Shown one piece after another: positions 11,532 through 22,441 of a DNA stretch of 64,000 nt. Both the position numbers and the translations under genes were made by a program. The notes under the pieces are model-generated. The model searched no databases and was not told the origin of the DNA. It was given only the letters and a program-made list of their open reading frames with translations. Location: the NCBI GenBank assembly GCA_027257055.1, contig JAPVLO010000520.1:1-64000 (forward strand), in the 5' to 3' direction. Each line of letters begins with the position of its first letter. Within the stretch, counting starts at the first letter, position 1. This stretch comes from Cephalopachus bancanus. Its lineage: Eukaryota; Chordata; Mammalia; Primates; Tarsiidae.

Positions 11532-11831
11532 AGCCGGGCTCAGTGGCTCAGCCTGTAATCCCGCGCCTTTGGGAGGCTGAGGTGAGTGGATTGCCTGAGC
11601 CCGCGGGTTCGAGACCTGGGCAGCGAGACCTCATCTCTACAATAAATCAAAAAATCAGCCGGGCGTGGTAGCGCATGCCTGTAATTCCAGCTACTTGGAA
11701 GGCTGAGGTGGAAGGATCGCTGGAGCCCAGCAGGCGAGGCTGCGGTGGCCGGGAGCGGCCACTGCACTCCAGTCTGGGCGACAGAGTGAGACTCCAACTC
11801 AAAAAAAAAACCCAAAAAAAAAAACCAAAAA
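11532..11831 (+). repeat. Alu, young divergent subfamily, with 16-bp TSD
   Basis: It has 'cccgcgcctttgggagg', a deletion giving 'cctgggcagcgagacctc', and GTGGCCGGGAGCGGCCAC in the right arm. The duplication 'aaaaattgtgtgttct' at 11516-11531 and 11832-11847 is perfect. It sits inside Tigger1. Confidence 0.96.
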
Positions 11832-12362
11832 AAAAATTGTGTGTTCTGACTGCTCCACTCACGGTCCCCTACCTCTGCCCCCTCCTCAGGCCTCCCTATT
11901 CCCTGAGACAGAGCAATATTGAAATTAGGCCAATTAATAACCCTACAATGGCCTCTAAGTGTTCAAGTGAAAGGAAGAGTTGCACATCTCACTTTAAATA
12001 AAAGGTTAGAAATAATTAAGCTTAGTTGAGGAAGGCATGTTGAAAACCAAAACTGACTGAAAGCTAGTCCCCTCATGTGCCAAACAACAAAGCCGTGAAT
12101 GCAAAAAAAGTTCCTGAAGAAAATTATAAGTGCTACTCCAGCAAGCACATGAATGATAAACAGTCTTATTATAGACTCCATATCAGTTTTAGTGGTCTAG
12201 ATAGAAGATCAAACCAGCCACAATATTCCCTCAAGTCAAAGCCGAATCCAGAGCAATTATATAAAGTCTGAGAGAGGCGAAGATGCTGCAAAATAAAACA
12301 TTAGTGATTCACAGGAAGTCAAAATATCAATATTAACATGAGTTTGAAAGAAGTTGATTCCA

Positions 12363-12475
12363 GGCCAGGCGCAATAGCCTGTAATCCCAGCACTTTGGGA
12401 GGCTGAGGTGGGAGGAGTGCTTGAGCCCAGGAGTTTGAGACCAGCCTAGGCAACATAGTAAGACTTTGTCTCTAC

Positions 12476-12511
<36 letters not shown>

Positions 12512-12665
12512 TTAACCAAGCATGGTGGTGTGCACCTGTAGTCCCAGCCATTCGAGAGGCTGGGATGGGAGTGATCGATCACTTGAGTCCAGGAAGTCGG
12601 AGCTGCAGTGAGCTGGGATCGCACCACTGCCCTCCAGCCTGGGCTACAGAGTGAGAGCCTATCTC

Positions 12666-12705
<40 letters not shown>
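12363..12705 (+). repeat. AluJ/S-like dimer with GA-rich tail
   Basis: This is an ordinary dimer: 'ggccaggcgcaatagcctg', 'gagctgcagtgagctggg', and a tail that became a (GA)n microsatellite at about 12669-12704. It is flanked by 'tgattcca'-type duplicates within Tigger1. Confidence 0.9.
12668..12705 (+). repeat. (GA)n microsatellite
   Basis: An uninterrupted AG/GA run of about 36 bp replaces part of the poly(A) tail of the preceding Alu. Confidence 0.95.
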
Positions 12706-12708
<3 letters not shown>

Positions 12709-13559
12709 TGATTCCAGTCCCCATGACTGGGAGTTTCAAGACTTCAGTGGAGAAAGTAACTATAGATGTGGTGCAAATGGCAAGAAAACTAGAATTAGCA
12801 GTGGAGCCTGGAGATGTGACCGAACTGCTGCCATCTCATGATAGAAATTGAATGAATGAGGAGTTGCTTCTTATGGATGAGCAAAGAAGGTGGTTTCTTG
12901 AGATGGAATCTACTCCTGGTGAAGATGCTGCGACCATTGTTGAAATGACAACAAAGGATTTAGAATGCTACATTAACTTGGTAAAGCAGTGGCAGGATTT
13001 GAAAGGAGTGACTCCAATTCTTAGAGAAGTTCTACTGTGGGTAAAATGCTACCAAACAGCATCACATGCTTTGGATAAATCCTTTGCGAAAGGAAAAGTT
13101 AATTGATGTGGCAAGCTTCATTGTCTTATTTTAAGAAATTGCCACAGCCACCCCAACCTTCAGCAACCATGACCCTAACCAGTCAGCTATCAACTGGAGG
13201 AGATGAGATCCTCCACCAGCAAAACGATTACAATTTCCTGAAGGCTCAGATGGTATGTTTTAACAATAAAATATTTTTAATTAAGGTATATACATTGGTT
13301 TTTAGACATACTATTGCACACTTAATAGACCACAGTACAGTGTAAACATAACTTTTATATGTACTGGTAAACCAAAAAATTAATGTAACTGTTTTTTTGT
13401 GATATTCATTTTGCTGTAGCTGTCTGGAACCAAATCTGCAATATCTCCAAGGTATGCCTATAAAAGAGTAACAAAATTATCAGGAAGTTGATTGTCCACA
13501 GTCAATGCTATACTTATTTATTCATTAGATATTATTTGAGAGAGGAATATCTAAGTTAC

Positions 13560-14215
13560 AAACCAGAAAGGTGACTAGAGTTAGCCAGAAAAGGTAGGGC
13601 ATTCCAAGCTGAGGAAACAATGTGAAAAGGACCAGAATAGAAAGCGTTTTCCTTTTCTAGGAAAGGAATTCAATGTGTATAGAGAAATGAGGTTCCCAAA
13701 TTATGAAGTAGCTTTTGAGCTCCATCAAGAATTTTGTAAATAAAAAAAAAAAAGAATTTTGGACTTTTTAAAAAGGCAATAAGAAGCCAATGACAGATTT
13801 TAAGCAATGGAGAAACACAAAGATTTGCATTGTAGAAAAATCACTCTGGCTGTAGAGAACGGAATGGAGGTAGGCAAAAGTGGATAAAAGCAGCACCAGT
13901 TGGAAAGATGACTCTTGCAATAAGAATCTGATGAGAGATGATGGTAGCATGCAGAGATGGCAACTTGACAATAAATTGGATCTGGGCAATAGTAAGGAGA
14001 AGGACTCAGGAATCATTTCCAGGCTTCTGGCTTGGGTGACTGAGTAGATTGGTTTTGCACCAAAATTGGGAATAGAGGAAGGAAGAATAGGTTTGGGGGA
14101 AAGACATGAAGCATCCAATATTATATGCTAGATTTGGAGTGTCTAGAAGATATCCAGGTGGAATCTACCTTGCAGGCAGTTGGATACAGGAATGAGAAAG
14201 ATAATTGCATGGTTT
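13560..14215 (-). repeat. L2 LINE, antisense
   Basis: The complement of L2 ORF2/3' sequence appears in order: 'gaagccaatgacagatttt', 'aaaaatcactctggctg', 'gacttgacaataaattgg', and 'tctagaagatatccaggtgg' with 'gcagttggatac'. The copy is ancient and divergent. Confidence 0.7.
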
Positions 14216-14489
14216 CTGGCTTAAGTAACTGGTAAATAGTATTCTTATTTACTGATATGGGAAACAAGAAAGGGAAAAACATACTTCATTTAAAAAAAAC
14301 TTTTAGTTGTAAAACTAATATAATCTCATTACATGAAATTTAAAAATAAGGAAATAGAAAACTTATGTGACTATCATACACTATCACTTTTATCATTTTA
14401 GATTACTTCCTTTTAGTATTCTTTAACTGATATTTACTGTATTGTGTAGTTTGTGTATGTGTGTTTCTCTTTATTATGGTGTTTTGATA

Positions 14490-14975
14490 TCTTAAAATCT
14501 TTTTGGCTGCCCACCCCAGGCTAGCTGATTCTTAGTGATAGCAAGGGCTCAGTGGAAGATATCTCTGATATAAAAACTAACTAATTTAGAGCCATATCTC
14601 CTCTATCTGGCCTGTATACCCCAGGAGACAATATTCCTCTGCCTTAATCATCCCTGGACCAGGTACCAGACAACTAAGGAACACACCCATAGCTTAAATC
14701 CTGCAGAAATTATTATCAAACTAGCCAATTCTAAACTGTTCACCCTACCTTGCATTGCCTTTCCTGAGGAAATCCAAATAAAGGCAGTGACCTAAGCCTT
14801 CTCTTCATCCCTGTCTTCTGCTTCCTGAGCACTCTAGTTTCTTTCCTATGTGGCCCTGCATGGTGTGGCATGCCTCTTGTCTCTAGGACTTGTGAATATA
14901 CTAGACTTTGTCTTCCTGAGCCTCTCCTGTGTCTCCTCCTGTGGCCAAACTATCTCATAAAAGAATGCAAAACAT
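14490..14975 (+). repeat. LTR-like block (solo LTR, family unknown)
   Basis: Organisation suggests an ERV1-type LTR: a pyrimidine-rich 5' part, 'gaaatccaaataaaggcag' carrying AATAAA at about 14777, then 'ttctgcttcctgagcac' and 'gtctcctcctgtggcc'. No internal retroviral region flanks it. I could not name the family. Confidence 0.45.
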
Positions 14976-15989
14976 TATATAGTAGATTTAACAGCTTCTA
15001 CAGAAGTATTTAGGATTAAGAAATAAAAATACTAGTTAACCTAATACCATTTTGTAAATCAATGCTTGCTAAGTTACACATCCTTAAGCTGTCAAAAGAT
15101 TCAAAACATAATCTAAATTCTGGGGCAAGTATCCAAGAACAACTCCAAAGCTAAAGAAATTATGGATTAGAAAATATTGAATATAGAGTCAGTTTTCAAT
15201 ATCCACTTTATTATATTACATATTGGATTCTGTCTGGAATTTTTTGTCTCTATACTACACAACACGATAATGGGTATTCAGTATCTTCTTTGGAAATCTC
15301 CTTTCCCTTAGGGTCTCTCCAATAACCAACTCTTCCTCCACGGGTGAGAGTTAATTAGTGCTATTGCTCCTAGGGAAAATGACATTTTCAAAGGGCATTC
15401 TGGAGGCCTCAAAGCTAAGAAAACCCAAAGGAATGAATCTCTACTGATAATTACTCAGTTACCCTGCAATCACTTCATGGCTTACTCGGCTTTTTAAAAG
15501 GTTAGACAGTTTCTAGTTCTAATCTAATCCTTGGCTACTTCATGAACTCAGAAGACTCAAAAACTTCTAGAAGTAGTAAAATCTCTAAGCAAATGTACAG
15601 ACTCCAATGTGAACGTATTACTAGCTACTAAAAACAACAACAACAACAAAAACTCAGTTGTCACCACACCATAAGCAGAATCAGATGAAGGAAACAAGAC
15701 TATAAACTAGGACCGAGAGCCATGAAGGGGTGACAGTAAAAGGAAGGAACAGTCCAGATTCAGAAATGGAGAGTGGTTAAAACCAGGCACAGGCACGATT
15801 GCAAGGGAACCTGAAAACTGAAATTAAATCTGCCTCAGAGAGGAGGCCTGCTATATTCTTCCTGCTCACAATCCAAAGATTGGTTTCCTTGGTAATGTTC
15901 CCAGGGTCTACAATGTAGCAATATACCAAACCTGGAGGTTTCTGAAACTTCAGCCTTAACAAGTAGCCTGTAGTTTTCTAGGAGGCTAC
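14976..15989 (-). other. TRMT2B: Likely former 3' UTR of TRMT2B and flanking sequence
   Basis: This lies directly downstream (minus strand) of the degraded last coding exon. A frame of 60-64 codons at 15777-16029 is only read-through of that exon into the UTR. I cannot place the old poly(A) site with confidence. Confidence 0.45.
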
Positions 15990-16105
15990 TCATTGAGTGA
16001 ATAGAACAGTGCGAGGTGTAAGGAAACAAATCTACAGGTACAGCTTGTCTCAGGACAAAAGGCTTACTCAGGAGCTTCTTAGCAGAGTTTGCAGGACATC
16101 ACAGC
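15990..16105 (-). pseudogene. TRMT2B: TRMT2B coding exon 12 (last), disrupted
   Basis: The acceptor 'ttctacag' precedes GCTGTGATG. The reading is L-stop-C-P..., then AKKLL, KPFVL and QAVPVDLFP, matching the C-terminal words of TRMT2B. The second codon is TGA (16099-16101) where human has Cys. The coding part is 116 nt against 127 expected, so about 11 nt are missing just before the ancestral stop (TGA at 15990-15992). This is a frameshift. Confidence 0.92.
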
Positions 16106-16194
16106 CTGTAGAAACAGATCACAATATCAGTTCCTAGAAACAAAAGGAAGACCTACAGGAACACAACTGCTTAAAATTTAAGCCCTTCCTCTGT

Positions 16195-16282
16195 GTTCCC
16201 ACAGCCCCCTTGTGTTTCATTAATCACTTGTATTCCCAGTATATGTCACAGAGCAGGAGTTCAATATATATTTGGTGAATGG
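16195..16282 (+). repeat. L2/MIR-like 3' fragment
   Basis: 'attcccagtatatgtcac' and 'aggagttcaatatatatttgg' resemble the L2 3' end 'agtaggcgctcaataaat'. It is short and divergent. Confidence 0.45.
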
Positions 16283-16869
16283 GGCAAGGAGCCTAGGTCA
16301 TATATTTTTCTGTATGATTTGCACATAGTAAGTAATTACTAAATATTAATTGAATTTATTCTGTTAAAATTGTTTAAAGTAGTTTTTCCTTCTTATTTCA
16401 AAGGCTCATTACAGAAAATATAGCCATGTAAAAATGAGACCTATAAAAAGTCACCTATAAACTCACCATTCAGAGAAGGATCACCACTGCTAACTTTTCA
16501 GGATATATCCTTCCAAATATGTATATTCAAACTGCTCTTGAAAGATGGCATCACACTGTACATATTGTACATACTGCTTTACAACCAGTTTATTCAATTA
16601 ATAATACATCATGATCATCTCTCTGTTATATGTAGCTATATTTCATTAAATAAATGTAACATGTCTACTTGAAAAATAAGTCCTTGCTATTGGAAATCTA
16701 ATCTAACTAATCTAACTTTTTGTTATTTCAAAAACTCCTTCCATGAATATTATAGTTACATCTTTACACACATTTTTAGTTATTTAGTGGGGCTGCTAAG
16801 TTGAAGGGCCTATACGTTTTTAAGGTCCTAACGTATGTACTACTAAACTGTCCTAAAAATGTACCAATT
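16283..16869 (-). repeat. Degenerate L1M-like antisense sequence
   Basis: Phrases such as 'aggatatatccttccaaata', 'tttacaaccagtttattc' and 'ggggctgctaagttgaagg' resemble old antisense L1 3' text. Boundaries are uncertain and there is no gene signal. Confidence 0.4.
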
Positions 16870-17171
16870 AGTCGGGCTCGGTGGCTCAGCCTGTAATCCT
16901 GCACTTTGGGAGGCTGAGGTAAGTGGATTGCCTAAGCCCGCGGGTTCGAGACCTGCCTGGGCAACTTGGCGAGATCTCATCTCTATAATAAATAGAAAAA
17001 AATTAGCCAGGTGTGGTAGAGAACACCTGTAGTTCTAGCTACTTGGAAGGCTGAGGCGGAAGGATCGCCAGAGCCCAGCAGGTCGAGGCTGCAGTGGCCG
17101 GGAGCGGCCACCGCACTCCCATCTGGGTGACAGGGTGAGACTCCAACTCAAAAAAAAAAAAAAAAAGAAAA
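16870..17171 (+). repeat. Alu, divergent lineage, with TSD
   Basis: It begins 'gtcgggctcggtggctcag' and contains GTGGCCGGGAGCGGCCAC in the right arm. The 9-bp duplicate 'gtaccaatt' lies at 16861-16869 and 17172-17180. Confidence 0.94.
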
Positions 17172-17684
17172 GTACCAATTTACATCCAAACAAGCAAACT
17201 AGAAGAGTACTTGTTTCCCTGGATATTACACAATACAGTCATGCATCACTTAATAACAGGGATAAGTTCTGCAAAATGTGTAATTAGGCAATTTTGTCAT
17301 TGTGTGAACATTATAGAGTGTACTTACACAAACCTAGATGGTATGAGCTACTACACACCTAGGTTATATGGTATAGTCTATTGCTCCTAGGCTATAAACC
17401 TGTACAGCACATTACTGCACTGAATACTGTAGGCAATTGGAGTACAATGTATCTGTTTATCTAAACATAGAAAAGGTACAGTAAGAATACAGTATAAAAG
17501 GTTTTTTTTCAAAGTACACTAGAATAGAACATTTATCATGAATGAACCCTGCAGGACTGGAAGTTGCTCTGGTTGAGTCAGTGAATGAGTGTTGACTGAA
17601 TGTGAAGGCCTAGAACATTACTGTACACTACTGCAGACTTTATAAATACTGTACACTTAGGCTACACTAAGTTTCTTTTAGAAA

Positions 17685-17976
17685 TTTTTTTTTTTTTGAG
17701 TTGGAGTCGCACTCTGTCGCCCAGACTGAAGTGCAGTGGCCGCTCCCGGCCACTGAAGCCTCGACCCACTGGACGCTGGCAATCCTTCCACCTCAGCCTT
17801 CCAAGTAGCCGGAATTACAGGCACGTGCTACCATGCCCGGCTGATTTTTTTAGTTATTGTAGAGATGAGTTCTCACCAAATTGCTCAGGTGGGTCTCGAA
17901 CCCGCGGGCTCAGGCAATCCACTCACCTCAGCCTCCCAAAGTGCAGGATTACAGGCTGAGCCACTGAGCCCGGCTT
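17685..17976 (-). repeat. Alu, divergent lineage, inside Tigger2
   Basis: Antisense; contains 'gtggccgctcccggccact' and ends 'gagccactgagcccggct'. The flanks 'tagaaattttttt' (17680) and 'tagaaatttttttaa' (17977) are duplicates. Confidence 0.94.
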
Positions 17977-18090
17977 AGAAATTTTTTTAAATAATAATTT
18001 TAAACATAATTTTATTTTTAAAATTGTAAAAATAGTTTTAATAAATTATCCTTAGCTTACTGTAACTTTTTTACTTTATAAACTTTTTAA

Positions 18091-18390
18091 TTTTTTTTTT
18101 TTTTTTTGAGTTAGAGTCTCACTCTGTCACTCAGACTGGAGTGCAGTGGCCACTCCCAGTCACAGCAGCCTCGACCTGCTGGGCTCCAGTGATCCTTCTG
18201 CCTCAGCCTTCCAAGTAGCTGGAACTACAGGCGTGTGCTACCACGCCTGGCTAATTTTTTTTTTAATTTATTGTAGAGATGAGGTCTCGTCAAGTTGCCC
18301 AGGTGCGTCTCGAACCCGCGGGCTCAGGCAATCCACTCACCTCGGCCTCCCAAAGTGCTGGAATTACAGGCTGAGCCACTGAGCCCGGTC
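18091..18390 (-). repeat. Alu, divergent lineage, inside Tigger2
   Basis: Antisense; ends 'gagccactgagcccggtc'. The duplicate 'aactttttaa' lies at 18081-18090 and 18391-18400. It sits only 114 bp from the previous Alu in the same orientation. Confidence 0.95.
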
Positions 18391-19074
18391 AACTTTTTAA
18401 TTTTTTAACTGACTCTTGCATAACACTTAGCTTAAAGCACAAAGACATTGTACAACCATACAAAAAGTTTTCTTTTTATATCCTTATTTTTATAAGCTTT
18501 TTTCCTATTTTCATTTTTTTTTAGTTTTTCTTACTTTTTAAACCATTTTTGTTAAAAACTAAGACACAAACACACACACATTAGCCTAGGCGTACACAGG
18601 GTCCGGCCATCAATATCACTGTCTTCTATCTCCACATCTTGTCCCCCTGGAAGGTCTTCAGGGGTAATAACACCCATGGAGCTGTCATCTCCTATGATAA
18701 CAATGCCTTCTTCTGGAATACATCCTGAAGTACCTGCCCGAGACTGTTTACATTTAACTTTTTTTTATATAAGTAGAAGGAGTATACTTTAATAAGTACA
18801 GTAAATACATAAACCAGTAATACAGTCATTTATTATTGTTATCAAGTATTACATACTATATACATATGTGTATGTACTAATTCTTATGACTGGCAGCACA
18901 GTAGACTTGTTTACACCAGCATCACCATAAACATGTGAGTAATACATTGTGCTATGACATTATAACTACGATGTCACTGGGCAATAGAAATATTTCAGCT
19001 CCATTATAATCATACAAAACTACTGTCATATGCGCAGTCTATTGTTGACTGAAATATTATGCAGCACATGACTG

Positions 19075-19907
19075 TAGTTTAAATAACATTGTGCCATTAA
19101 AATCAAGTACAAGACAAAGATATTCACTATTACATCTACAACTGAACATTTTCTTATCTAATGTAATAAGAAAAAGAAAAAAATGAGTACTGGAAGGAGA
19201 GAGACAAAAATTACTTTTATACGATGATCATATGGTCAGCTACCAAGAGAATCAACTGAAAAAAATGAATAAAACTAATAAAAGAGCAAGGTATCTAGAA
19301 ACAAGATTGGCAATAACCAATTTTTAAATGTCATGGAAAAGATCCCATTTATAATACAATAAAAAGCTTTATAATATCTTGTATTAAACTTAAAAAGAAA
19401 GATCTATATTAGAAATACTTATTTACACACACATCTACAGGAAGAGAGAGAAAAAGAGAGAGAGAGAGAGAGAGAGAAATACTTCAGAGAAATACATAAG
19501 AAAAAACTAGAGTAACCAAAGAAACATATCACATACTAGAGTAACTGAAGAAACATACCACATACCTGGATGGAAAAAATATTATAAAGATTTCAATTCT
19601 CCCTAAATTAATTAATAAATTCAGTGTGTTTTCAATCAAAATCCTAAAAGGTTATTTTTGATAAGTGAATTCTAGAGTTGATATAAAATATGAGACTATT
19701 AAGAGCATATATCCTTTGACCCAGCAATTTATCTGAATGTATCTAATATATAAATTACATATAAATATGCTTCACACATATGTGCAAAGATACATGGACA
19801 AGGATATCCACTGCAACATTGTATTAACAAGAGTAGAAACAACTTTAAAATTCACTACTAGCAGGACACTAGTTAAATAAACCAAGGTATATTTATATAA
19901 GTTAAAA
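19075..19907. repeat. L1M-like AT-rich region with a (GA)n run
   Basis: 'tatatcctttgacccagcaatttatctg' and 'acatggacaaggatatccactgcaac' style text (about 19700-19900) is old L1 ORF2 3' sequence. A GA run of about 32 bp lies near 19445-19480. No gene is seen. Confidence 0.5.
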
Positions 19908-20020
19908 CTATACTTTGGGAGGCCAAGATGGGAGGATCACTTAAAGCCAGGAGTTTGAGACCAGCTTGGGTGACATTGCGAGACCCCATCTTTACAAACA
20001 AACAAACAAACAAACAAAGA
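19908..20020 (+). repeat. Alu left-monomer (FLAM-like) fragment
   Basis: 'actttgggaggccaagatgg' to 'gagaccccatctttac', followed by a (CAAA)n-type tail. There is no right arm. Confidence 0.8.
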
Positions 20021-20099
20021 CTATATAAACCTATATACCTCTTTAAAAAATTAAGTAGATCTGTAAATACTGATGTAGATTCTACATCATTGTAGAACA

Positions 20100-20206
20100 A
20101 GAGGGAGAAGGAATGGAAGGGGAGAGGAAGGGGAAAGGAGGGGAGAGGAAGGGGAAAGGAGGGGAGAGGAGAGGAGAGGAGGGGAGAGGAGGGGAGAGGA
20201 AGAAAC
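20100..20206 (+). repeat. GGGGA/GGAGA-rich minisatellite
   Basis: Purine-only tandem units such as 'ggggagaggaa' and 'ggggaaagga' repeat for about 105 bp. The 111-codon minus frame across it is an artefact of the repeat. Confidence 0.9.
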
Positions 20207-20804
20207 AAAGCATCATGTAGAACAGTGTTTATAGTATGCTTCTATTTGAGAAAGAAAGGAGGGAAGGATGACATGCACACACAGGCACTCATGCTTGTAT
20301 AGTCACAGAATATCTCTGGTAGGCCACAAGAGAAACTGGTAAGAGTGGGGACCTCTGAAAAACAAGGGGTCAGGAGTAAGAAATAAACTCATTTTCCACC
20401 ACATACTCTTTTGTATTACTTGAATTTTTTTTTGCTATATTCTCTCCCCCCACCCACAGGTTGGAATGCAGTAGGTATCTGACTTTTCAAAATAAAATTT
20501 TCTTGTCTTTTTGAAGTCATGTATACTGTTTTACTCATTATGAGTGTTAACAGAATCCTGGGTTTACCCTTATTCATTTCATTTTTTAATTTATTGTCTT
20601 GCATATGGGTATTTTCATTTGATTCAAAAATGAAATAACATAAAAACTATACAGTGACATCTCCGTGACTCCCATTCTCCCCATTCTCCCCAACCATTAA
20701 GTAACTATTAACAGTTTCTTCCATAACTTACCAGAGTTGTTTCTCTATGCGCACACAATCATATGTATACATTCTTCTTGTCCTTGTTTTTCAGAGAGTT
20801 TACT
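20207..20804. other. Unassigned intronic sequence
   Basis: L1-like antisense words occur ('ttcttccataacttaccag'). No exon or RNA gene was recognised. Confidence 0.3.
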
Positions 20805-21352
20805 ATTATAAACAAGGGGGGACCCAAAAAACCGGAATTATCTTTAGAGGGTGGGCCCCTTATAGTATAGGTTTTCCCCACTAGGTAGTGTTTTAGGAAC
20901 CCTTCATCAATAGTGTACCAGTTAGCATTGTTGTGAGAGACAATTTGTGAAAGAAATGCCCTGAGTTGCAGCAAACAGGTGACTGGTTCTTCCACCATGG
21001 CAACATACCTGCCCATACCACCCTGAATGTTCAGCAGTTTTTTACCAAAAATGGCATGACCTCCATGACCCACCTCCCCCCAGGAACTTTTTTTTTTGTT
21101 TGTTTCTTTGGATGAAAAAAGTCCTCAGAGGGAAAGTTTTGCCAACGTGGATGAGGTGAAACAAAAAACGGCAGAAGCACTAAAAGGCATCAAAATTGAT
21201 GAGTTCAAAAACTGTTTTGAGCAGTGGAAAAAGCATCTCAATAGGTGTATTACATCAAACAGTGAGTACTTTGAAGGTGACTGAAGTTTAAACATGTAAG
21301 AATAAATACACAATTTTTTATTTAAAAAATTCCATTTTGGGGGATCCCCCCT
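20805..21352 (+). mobile_element. Mariner-family DNA transposon relic
   Basis: Imperfect terminal inverted repeats are seen: 'ggggggacccaaaaaaccgg' at the left, and the complement of 'ccattttgggggatcccc' at the right. The plus strand encodes a broken transposase: PAHTTLNVQQFLTKN-like words near 21010, then ANVDEVKQKTAEALKGIK, FKNCFEQWKKHL and a C-terminal YFEGD stop at about 21284. The N-terminal half is deleted and the catalytic DN of DNAPAH is replaced. It is inactive. Confidence 0.82.
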
Positions 21353-21505
21353 GGTACATGATTCTGCACCTTGACAATATTTACGCTTGGTAACATATCT
21401 TAGAACTCAAATCACAAGCACTCCCCCACCAAAAAGAACAGATTAGACAGCTCCAAAATTAAAAACTCTTGTGCTTCAAAAGAAACCAACAAGAAAGTAA
21501 AAAGG

Positions 21506-21806
21506 GCCAGGCTCGATGGCTCAGCCTGTAATCCCAGCACTCTGGAAGGCCAAGGTGAGTGGATTGCCTGAGCCCATGGGTTCGAGATCCACCTGGGCAA
21601 CTTGGCGAGACCTCGTCTCTACATTAAATTAAAAAAAAAAATTAGCTGGGTGTGGTAGCGCATGCCTGTAGTTCTGGCTACTTGGAAGGCCAAGGCGGAA
21701 GATCACCAGAGCCCAGTAGGTGGAGGCTGCGGTGGCCGGGGAGCATGCCATTGCACTCCAGTCTGGGCAACAGAGTGAGACTCCAGCTCAAAAAAAAAAA
21801 AAAAAA
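21506..21806 (+). repeat. Alu, divergent lineage
   Basis: 'gccaggctcgatggctcag', 'caacttggcgagacctcg', right arm 'ggggagcatgccattgc', tail 'gactccagctcaaa'. The flanks 'aagtaaaaag' are duplicated. Confidence 0.93.
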
Positions 21807-21818
21807 AAGTAAAAAGAC

Positions 21819-21987
21819 AGCTGGGCTCAGTGACTCACACTTGTAATCCCAGCACTTTGAGAGACCGAAGTGAGAGGAGCCCAGGAGTTCAAGACTAGCC
21901 TGTGCAATATAGCAAGACCTTTATCTACAATAAATCCAAAAATTAGCAGGGTGTGGTTGTGCGCTCCTGCAGTCCCAGCTACTTGCC
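21819..21987 (+). repeat. Alu fragment, 3' truncated
   Basis: 'agctgggctcagtgactcac' to 'tcccagctacttgccc', then it breaks into L1 sequence. The linker 'caataaatccaaaaa' suggests the divergent lineage. Confidence 0.8.
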
Positions 21988-22204
21988 CAGCAAGGAAGAA
22001 AAACTTTGCAAATTACATATCCAATAAGAGACATCTCTGGAATATAAAAGAACTCTTAAAACTCAATAATAAATACCCAACCCAATTCAAAATGGCAAAG
22101 TTTCTAGACATACATTTCTCCAATAAAGATTTACAAGCAGTCAATAAGCATATGAAAACAATGCTCAACATCATTAGCCATTGGGAAAATGCAAACCACA
22201 ATGA

Positions 22205-22321
22205 GCTGGGCACAGTGACATGTATCTGTAGTCCCAGCTAAAAAGTAGGCTGAGGCAGGAAGATCACTTGAGCCCAGGTGTTTGAGTCCACCCTGTGTAA
22301 CAGAGCAAAACCCTGTCTCTT

Positions 22322-22377
<56 letters not shown>
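22205..22377 (+). repeat. Partial Alu with (CA)n tail
   Basis: A short Alu body ('gggcacagtgacatgtatctg' to 'ccctgtctcttaaa') runs into about 27 CA units at 22324-22377. The flanks 'cacaatgag' repeat on both sides. Confidence 0.85.
22324..22377 (+). repeat. (CA)n microsatellite, about 27 units
   Basis: An uninterrupted CA dinucleotide run at the 3' end of the Alu fragment. It is likely length-polymorphic. Confidence 0.96.
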
Positions 22378-22379
<2 letters not shown>

Positions 22380-22441
22380 GAGATATTACTTCTCACTCAC
22401 TAGGGTGGCTATAATAAAAAAAGACAGACAATAACAAGAGT

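Larger units (their letters stand above)
11262..13462 (+). mobile_element. Tigger1 (pogo) DNA transposon, internally deleted
   Basis: The 5' end reads 'acacaggcatatctcattc' and the 3' end 'atctccaaggtatgcctat', the paired Tigger1 termini. N-terminal transposase text (11840-12290) and C-terminal text (12710-13110, including [18 protein letters not shown] and SLLSYFKKLPQPPQPSA-like words) are both present, but most of the catalytic core is deleted between about 12300 and 12310. Frames are broken by stops. Two Alus, at 11532-11831 and 12363-12705, split it. It cannot encode active transposase. Confidence 0.9.
17241..19074 (-). mobile_element. Tigger2-like (pogo) DNA transposon with intact ends
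   Basis: The ends are 'cagtcatgcatcacttaata' and 'gcagcacatgactg', each abutting the TA target dinucleotide. The terminal block about 17240-17480 is the MER2-type end. The minus strand of 18600-18740 encodes EEGIVIIGDDSSMGV- and EDLPGGQDVEIEDSDID-like words, the acidic C-terminus of the transposase. The rest of the transposase is deleted. Two Alus, at 17685-17976 and 18091-18390, split it. Confidence 0.88.

Noticed and set aside
12651..12851. [12 protein letters not shown] open frames
   Set aside because: Translation of the (GA)n tail of an Alu running into Tigger1.
20100..20206. Purine-rich tract as a G-quadruplex regulatory element
   Set aside because: It is a simple GGGGA-type minisatellite in an intron. 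G-runs are short and no context supports a regulatory role.
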